Shown here: piece by piece, positions 60,146 through 64,000 of the stretch
Position numbering within the stretch: position 1 is the stretch's first letter
Layout of the letters: every line of letters begins with the position of its first letter
From: CAZIOH01 sp964540815
GTDB lineage: Bacteria > Myxococcota_A > Polyangia > Fen-1088
Assembly (NCBI GenBank): GCA_964540815.1
Contig: CAZIOH010000014.1
Span: 26,522-90,521 of the forward strand
DNA: 64,000 nt
Direction: 5' to 3'
Notes under the pieces: model-generated
Databases searched by the model: none
The model's input: the letters and a program-made list of their open reading frames with translations, nothing else
What the model was told of the DNA's origin: nothing
Program-made: the position numbers and the translations under genes

Positions 60146-61405
60146 ATGACCGACCTTCCTGAAAAAAACGCCGCTGCCCTGCCCTTCGCGGCGCTTCGAA
60201 TGTCCGGGTTTCGTGCGTTCCTCGGCACCTTCATGCTCACGATGATGGCTGACAACATCGAGCACGTGATGAGCTACTGGGTGGCATTCCAGAGGTTCCA
60301 CTCCTCGGCGCTCGGCGGATTCGCGGTGGTGTCCCACTGGCTCCCGTACTTGCTGTTCTCCGTTCCGGTCGGGGTGCTGAACGACCGCCTCGATTCGCGG
60401 CGGCTGATCCAGATCGGGGCGGGTCTGTTCATGCTGGTCTCGCTCGGCTGGGGGTACTTCTTCATCACGGGCACGCTCCAGATCTGGCACGCGATGCTGC
60501 TCCTGGTGATGCACGGCTGCGCCGGGGTCTTCTGGCTGATCTCGAGCCAGGTGCTGCTCTTCGACGTGGTCGGCGCCGGCGCCATCGAGAGCGCCGTGCG
60601 CCTGAACGCCACGGCCCGCTACCTCGGCATGCTGGCCGGACCAGGGGTGGGGAGCCTCATCATGCGGACCATCGGCCCGACCCACGGGATGCTGCTGAAC
60701 GCGACGTTCTATCTGCCGCTCATCGTGTGGCTCTGGCGGGCGCCGTTCGGCCCGAAGTTCCGGACCCGCGCGCCTCCGCGCCGCGCGGTCCGCGGGCTCG
60801 GCGACATCCTCGAGACCGTGCGGGACGTGCGCGCGATCCCGGTGCTGGCTGGGATGATCCTCCTGGCGGGGGCAGCCTCGTTCTTCATCGGCAACAGCTA
60901 CCAGGCGCAGATGCCGGCGTTCGCCAGCGATCTCGGCCACGGCGATCCCGGCGCCGCCTACACCGCGTTGCTCGGGGCGGATGCGGCGGGGGCGCTGCTG
61001 GGTGGGCTGCTGCTCGAGAGCGGGCGGCGCTTCTTCCGCACCGCCACCACCTCCGCCTTCTGGCTGGCCGCGCTGTGGGCCGCGGCCCTCGGGGCCTTCG
61101 CCCTGACCCGCTCCTACGGGCTGGCGCTCGGCCTCCTGTTCCTGGCCGGCTTCTTCGAGCTGTCGTTCAGCAGCATGACCCAGACCATCGTGCAGGTCCA
61201 TGCGCCGCCGGCCGTGCGCGGGCGCGTGCTCGGGCTCTTCAACATGTCGTCGGCCGGGCTGCGCGCCTTCAGCGGCATCACGGTCGGGATCGTCGGCAGC
61301 CTCACGACCGTCCACCTGTCGCTGGCCCTCGCGGCCGGTGCCTTCATGACCACCGCCCTCGTCTTGCTGGCGAGGTCCCGCCTCGGCTCCCCGTCCGAGC
61401 TCTGA
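60146..61405 (+). CDS. MFS transporter (EntS/MFS_3-like)
   Basis: 419 residues with 10-12 hydrophobic segments. N-terminal pattern FRAFLGTFMLTMMADNIEHVMSYWVAFQRFHSSALGGFAVVSHWLPYLLFSVPVGVLNDRLDSRRLIQIG contains the D-R-x-D-x-R-R loop of MFS_3-type exporters (enterobactin/macrolide exporter-like). The second half has the matching VRGRVLGLFNMSSAGLRAFSG block. It is an inner-membrane exporter of an unknown small molecule. ATG 60146 follows the gap by 64 bases, so upstream sequence is incomplete, and its promoter may be inside the unresolved repeat. Confidence 0.85.
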   Translation: MTDLPEKNAAALPFAALRMSGFRAFLGTFMLTMMADNIEHVMSYWVAFQRFHSSALGGFAVVSHWLPYLLFSVPVGVLNDRLDSRRLIQIGAGLFMLVSLGWGYFFITGTLQIWHAMLLLVMHGCAGVFWLISSQVLLFDVVGAGAIESAVRLNATARYLGMLAGPGVGSLIMRTIGPTHGMLLNATFYLPLIVWLWRAPFGPKFRTRAPPRRAVRGLGDILETVRDVRAIPVLAGMILLAGAASFFIGNSYQAQMPAFASDLGHGDPGAAYTALLGADAAGALLGGLLLESGRRFFRTATTSAFWLAALWAAALGAFALTRSYGLALGLLFLAGFFELSFSSMTQTIVQVHAPPAVRGRVLGLFNMSSAGLRAFSGITVGIVGSLTTVHLSLALAAGAFMTTALVLLARSRLGSPSEL

Positions 61406-62015
61406 GATGTCGACCCTTCCGACCCGATTCACGATCACGAACGTTCATCACGGCGGGCCTGACGGCGATCGAGCGTGCGCGCGGTCTTCTGGCGGCTGCC
61501 ACGTCGTCACCGGACTTGATCCGGCCTCGAGCAGGTGGTGATCCACCTCTTGAACGCCACCGGCCACCCCTCGACCTGGGTCCTTCCCTGCACGACCAGG
61601 ACGGTCGGCGAAAAGCTGCTTCGGGTGCGGCTCCCCGTGGGCTGGCGGGAAATCCGCGCGCGTGCAAGGTGAGGATCGATCAGAGCCGCGCCATAGACAA
61701 CCGCCGGTTGACCAAGAAGACTGGAGTCCTTCCCCTCATGCTTCTGTGCGAGGTCAAACAGAAGTTGCGATGGCTCGCGGACCTGTGAGCCGGGGTCGGG
61801 TAGCCCCGCTCTCGATGGAGACCACGACAACTGTGTCCCTTTCCCTGATGTGACGGACAAGTGGCCCTCCCTGGACCGGGGTCGACCACGAGGGTCGTCG
61901 GGCAATCGCAGGGATGGTTGTCGCCGAGCCAGGAGCGAGCCCCAGCAAGCACCGTTGACATCGGCTGCTCGGGCGCACTACACATGGCGTATCCGACATC
62001 GAAGGGGACGGGCTC
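61406..62015. other. 610-base intergenic region without recognisable genes
   Basis: No ORF on either strand carries a recognisable domain; composition and codon pattern do not look coding. The final 60 bases hold a candidate promoter listed separately. Gene-poor DNA here precedes a lower-GC stretch with a peptidoglycan-cleaving enzyme, a pseudogene and tRNA genes, possibly a region of past insertions. Confidence 0.5.
61955..61984 (+). promoter_or_regulatory. Candidate promoter for the M15 peptidase gene
   Basis: A perfect -35 hexamer TTGACA (61955-61960) and a weak -10 TACACA (61979-61984) with an 18-base spacer, ending 31 bases before the M15 peptidase ATG. The -10 match is poor, so this is tentative. 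Confidence 0.3.
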
Positions 62016-62813
62016 ATGGCGATGGAATTGTCGGCATCTGTGGGTGAGGGCGGCGAAAACGGCACAAGTGACGTGCTCGTCGTTCAGAAGCAACTGGTCT
62101 CGCGCGGTTTCATCGTCGGCCTTCCGGACGGTCTTTGTGGTGGGCGAACCCGCGCCGCCATCAAGACCTTCCAACGAGGGTTCCTTCACAATCCCGACGG
62201 ACGGGTGGATCCCGGTGGTGTGACATGGCGTCACTTGGTAGCCGAGCAGCCGGCGCCCGTCACCACGGGTGGACCGCTCACCCGCCTCGTGCCGAAGCCG
62301 GATAGCTCCACGATCAACAATGGCCTGAAGGCCGTCAACAATTCCTACATGACCGCGAAGCTCGGGGCTCCGCGTGACTCGTTCTCCGCGGACTGCCAAC
62401 CTGTGACCAACGAGCGCCTGCGGCGCCATATCCTCAGCATGTCAGTGGGGCCCTTTCGGGTCACCGGGCTCAAGCCGGCCGTCCTGAGCCTGCAGCAAGT
62501 GGTCGACGCCATTCGCGATGCCCAACCCGAGGTCTATCGCGGCCTCGGCACGGCAGGTATGTTGTGTGCCCGCTGGGTCCGAGGTTCCACCACGTCGATC
62601 TCCAACCACTCATGGGGAACCGCGATCGACATCAAGATCAACGGCGTGCTCGATGCACGCGGCAACGGTCGCGTGCAGTTCGGGCTGACCTTGATCGCAC
62701 CAATCTTCAACCGTTTTGGCTGGTACTGGGGAGCTGCGTTCCCAACCGAGGACGGAATGCACTTCGAGGCCAGCCGCTCATTGCTGGACTCCTGGGCTGG
62801 TGCACTCACTTGA
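62016..62813 (+). CDS. Peptidoglycan-binding M15 (VanY/endolysin-like) peptidase
   Basis: 265 residues, no obvious export signal. The N-terminal PG_binding_1 domain (about 15-75) has VLVVQKQLVSRGFIVGLPDGLCGGRTRAAIKTFQRG. The C-terminal M15 D-Ala-D-Ala carboxypeptidase/endolysin domain has zinc ligands H198 and D205 in SNHSWGTAIDIKING and H249 in EDGMHFEAS. The layout (binding domain plus M15, leaderless) is that of phage or phage-derived endolysins and of some secreted cell-wall hydrolases used against competitors. The next gene is exported and 20 bases downstream, perhaps an immunity or accessory factor; inference. GC content here is lower than in the core genes. Confidence 0.8.
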   Translation: MAMELSASVGEGGENGTSDVLVVQKQLVSRGFIVGLPDGLCGGRTRAAIKTFQRGFLHNPDGRVDPGGVTWRHLVAEQPAPVTTGGPLTRLVPKPDSSTINNGLKAVNNSYMTAKLGAPRDSFSADCQPVTNERLRRHILSMSVGPFRVTGLKPAVLSLQQVVDAIRDAQPEVYRGLGTAGMLCARWVRGSTTSISNHSWGTAIDIKINGVLDARGNGRVQFGLTLIAPIFNRFGWYWGAAFPTEDGMHFEASRSLLDSWAGALT

Positions 62814-62833
62814 CCCTGAACCCCGGTCCTCCC

Positions 62834-63307
62834 ATGTACCTGTTCGCCGTGGCAATAACGCTGGTGCTCCGGCAGCAACCGGCGTTGGCCGAAGGCAAGC
62901 CAGCCCACCCAGCGATGTCCGGCGCCAAGGATTGTCAATTCGCCGTCCCCGAGGGTTGGTCGCGATTCAAATTAAAGTGGGAGGGTGAATGCCTCGACGG
63001 CAAGGCCCATGGTAATGGGGCCCTCAAGGCACTCGATAAGACGCGGGTCGATCGTATCTTCTTCGGATCCATGGAGAAGGGCGAGTTGAAGGTGGGGGTC
63101 ATGGACACCGCCGACGGATTCATCGCAGGCAGGTTCGAGCACGGCCGCGTCGTGGATACGGACGACCGCTCGATAATTCTCCAGTCTTTCGACGCAGCCA
63201 GCGCGGCCGCCAAGGCCGTCAGCGATCGCTTCAACAAGTCCGGCAACGCCGCCTCCGCCCGCTTCTACGACGCCAAGGCCAAGAAGCTCGCCGAACAACT
63301 GGACTGA
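62834..63307 (+). CDS. Small exported protein, MORN-like pattern
   Basis: 157 residues. A signal peptide (MYLFAVAITLVLRQQPALA) is followed by a mature part containing GWSRFKLKWEGECLDGKAHGNGALKAL, which fits a MORN repeat (W-x-G-x-x-x-G-x-x-H-G-x-G), and one more degenerate copy (KGELKVGVMDTADGFIAGRFEHG). A C-terminal helix (SAAAKAVSDRFNKSGNAASARFYDAKAKKLAEQL) completes it. It lies 20 bases after the M15 peptidase and is probably co-transcribed. A partner or immunity role is plausible, though not shown. Confidence 0.65.
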   Translation: MYLFAVAITLVLRQQPALAEGKPAHPAMSGAKDCQFAVPEGWSRFKLKWEGECLDGKAHGNGALKALDKTRVDRIFFGSMEKGELKVGVMDTADGFIAGRFEHGRVVDTDDRSIILQSFDAASAAAKAVSDRFNKSGNAASARFYDAKAKKLAEQLD

Positions 63308-63334
63308 GACCAGGAAGCCCTACGTCACAATGCG

Positions 63335-63714
63335 TTATTGTGCCGCGTTTTGCCTCGTCGAGTTCTTCCTTTGGTACGCCAATTCTCCCCAGTCGACGCT
63401 CTCGCCCGTTGAGGGCCTGCTCACCACCGGCGTCAGCGCCGATTCGACGGCATTGAGTTCCCGATCAAGGTCTTCGGTGGCGACACGGCACTCGATGATG
63501 ATCGGGATGTCCGCACCGATGAAGGACGCGATCTTCCGGGTGGAAAGAATCGTCGTCATTGAGATGCGTTCGTGGTGCCCAGCGGCGTCGATCTCACTCT
63601 GATGTGAACCTGTCGGAGCACGCGTCCAAAGCGCCTCAACATCGCCCGGGCCTCGTTCATCGTCAGGTCAACCTGGCGAGCATGCGCCACGTCGAAACAA
63701 AATGAGGCCTTGGA
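63335..63714 (-). pseudogene. Frameshifted, truncated TIM-barrel sugar-phosphate isomerase/epimerase-like gene
   Basis: On the minus strand the first part reads SKASFCFDVAHARQVDLTM NEARAMLRRFGRVLRQVHI, then shifts. Skipping a duplicated AG (CT on the plus strand, 63597-63600) restores SEIDAAGHHERISMTTILSTRK and onward through IASFIGADIPIIIECRVA to the stop at 63335. The two halves together match a conserved C-terminal stretch of xylose-isomerase-like TIM-barrel proteins (FDxAHARQVD, LRQVHISEID, IPIIIESRV). An in-frame stop ends the frame just upstream at 63717, so the N-terminal two-thirds of a normal protein is missing. The 74-codon downstream piece begins with an ATG and could look like a small gene on its own. 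Confidence 0.7.
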
Positions 63715-63812
63715 CTAAGGCACCCACAACAGGATCGTCTACGAACCGCTACCTGCACCTCGGGCCTGGCGAACCAACGAGGCCAGACCTATTGCAACCA
63801 TCAAGATTTTGG

Positions 63813-63885
63813 GTGAGCGACGGGGATTGAACCCGCAACCCCCGCAGCCACAGTGCGGTGCTCTACCAATTGAGCTACGCCCACC
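63813..63885 (-). tRNA. tRNA-His (GTG)
   Basis: A 73-base cloverleaf on the minus strand. The acceptor GTGGGCG pairs with CGCTCAC (one G-U), with the extra 5' G (-1) opposite C73 that identifies tRNA-His. The D arm is GCTCAATTGGTAGAGC. The anticodon stem CCGCA/TGCGG has loop CTGTGGC, so the anticodon is GTG. The T arm is GCGGGTTCAATCCCCGT. CCA is not encoded. tRNA-Arg lies 62 bases upstream on the same strand. Confidence 0.93.
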
Positions 63886-63946
63886 AAACGTATCGCTATT
63901 CAGTTTTTCGAACGGGACCATCGGATCTCTGCCCAACCTTGCCGAG

Positions 63947-64000
63947 CGCGCCCGGAGGGAGTCGAACCCCCGACCCGCGGCTTAGAAGGCCGCTGCTCTA
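63947..64000 (-). tRNA. tRNA-Arg (TCT), 5' end cut by window edge
   Basis: Minus-strand partial tRNA: acceptor 3' strand CGGGCGC, T arm GGGGGTTCGACTCCCTC, anticodon stem GCGGC/GCCGC with loop CTTCTAA giving anticodon TCT, then the start of the D arm. The D arm and 5' acceptor strand continue past position 64000. CCA is not encoded. Confidence 0.9.

Noticed and set aside
57710..61438. A 1242-codon minus-strand gene spanning the assembly gap
   Set aside because: It passes through 100 N and antisense to the MFS gene; the OmpA-like protein starts at 59713 or 59605.
61507..61905. A degraded transposase or integrase in the gene-poor region
   Set aside because: Short frames on both strands were read, but none shows a catalytic motif or inverted terminal repeats, so nothing can be named.
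63330..63602. A 90-codon plus-strand gene at 63.3-63.6 kb
   Set aside because: It is antisense to the recognisable TIM-barrel pseudogene and has a Ser/Arg-rich, domain-free sequence.

Overview
The window is about 64 kb of very GC-rich DNA with strong third-position GC bias. It contains one assembly gap of 100 N at 59982-60081. Three features point to a member of the Myxococcota (myxobacteria in the broad sense). The giant repeat protein at 50389-57657 ends in a MYXO-CTERM-like sorting tail. There are many lipoproteins with glycine/threonine-rich stalks and single CxxCH haem motifs. There is also an ECF sigma/anti-sigma pair and several secreted proteins without close relatives. This assignment is inference; no marker gene in the window fixes the genus.

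Layout. 0.1-7 kb: a hotdog thioesterase, an Omp85/BamA-like outer-membrane protein, and lipoprotein or secreted genes. 7-12.8 kb: a PLD/cardiolipin-synthase-like enzyme with an MFS transporter, then a translationally coupled transsulfuration pair (cystathionine gamma-synthase/lyase and cystathionine beta-synthase). 12.9-14.1 kb: a HUH (IS200-like, RAYT-type) transposase preceded by an array of a 13-bp imperfect palindrome. 14.5-17.8 kb: ECF sigma factor, membrane anti-sigma factor and an outer-membrane-like protein. 17.8-25.8 kb: a PD40/TolB-like lipoprotein, an MscS channel, a double-HhH ComEA-like protein, a lipid/glycan cluster (GT4, PAP2, LPG-synthase-TM-like) and a haem-motif lipoprotein. 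25.8-32 kb: an almost complete phenylalanine/tyrosine catabolic locus (hmgA, hpd, maiA, fah, divergent from phhA), with a striking pair of 15-bp palindromes in the divergent promoter region. 32-39 kb: a heavy-metal RND efflux operon of Cus/Czc type. 39-45 kb: DUF2277, three tandem c-type-haem lipoproteins and a Tat-exported amine oxidase. 45-50 kb: a conserved hypothetical, PtsI and FtsH. 50-59.7 kb: the giant adhesin and an OmpA/TSP3 protein. 60-64 kb: an MFS transporter, a peptidoglycan-binding M15 peptidase, a small secreted protein, a frameshifted TIM-barrel pseudogene and two tRNA genes (His; Arg cut by the window end).

The most unusual signal is a dispersed 13-bp element, GGTGCCAGACACC or its complement GGTGTCTGGCACC. 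It is clustered at five places in 40 kb. Two clusters are intergenic, one of them directly upstream of the HUH transposase. Three clusters lie inside open protein-coding genes, where the element encodes VSGT or VPDT peptides without breaking the frame. I read this as a RAYT/REP-like system whose unit can be carried inside genes.
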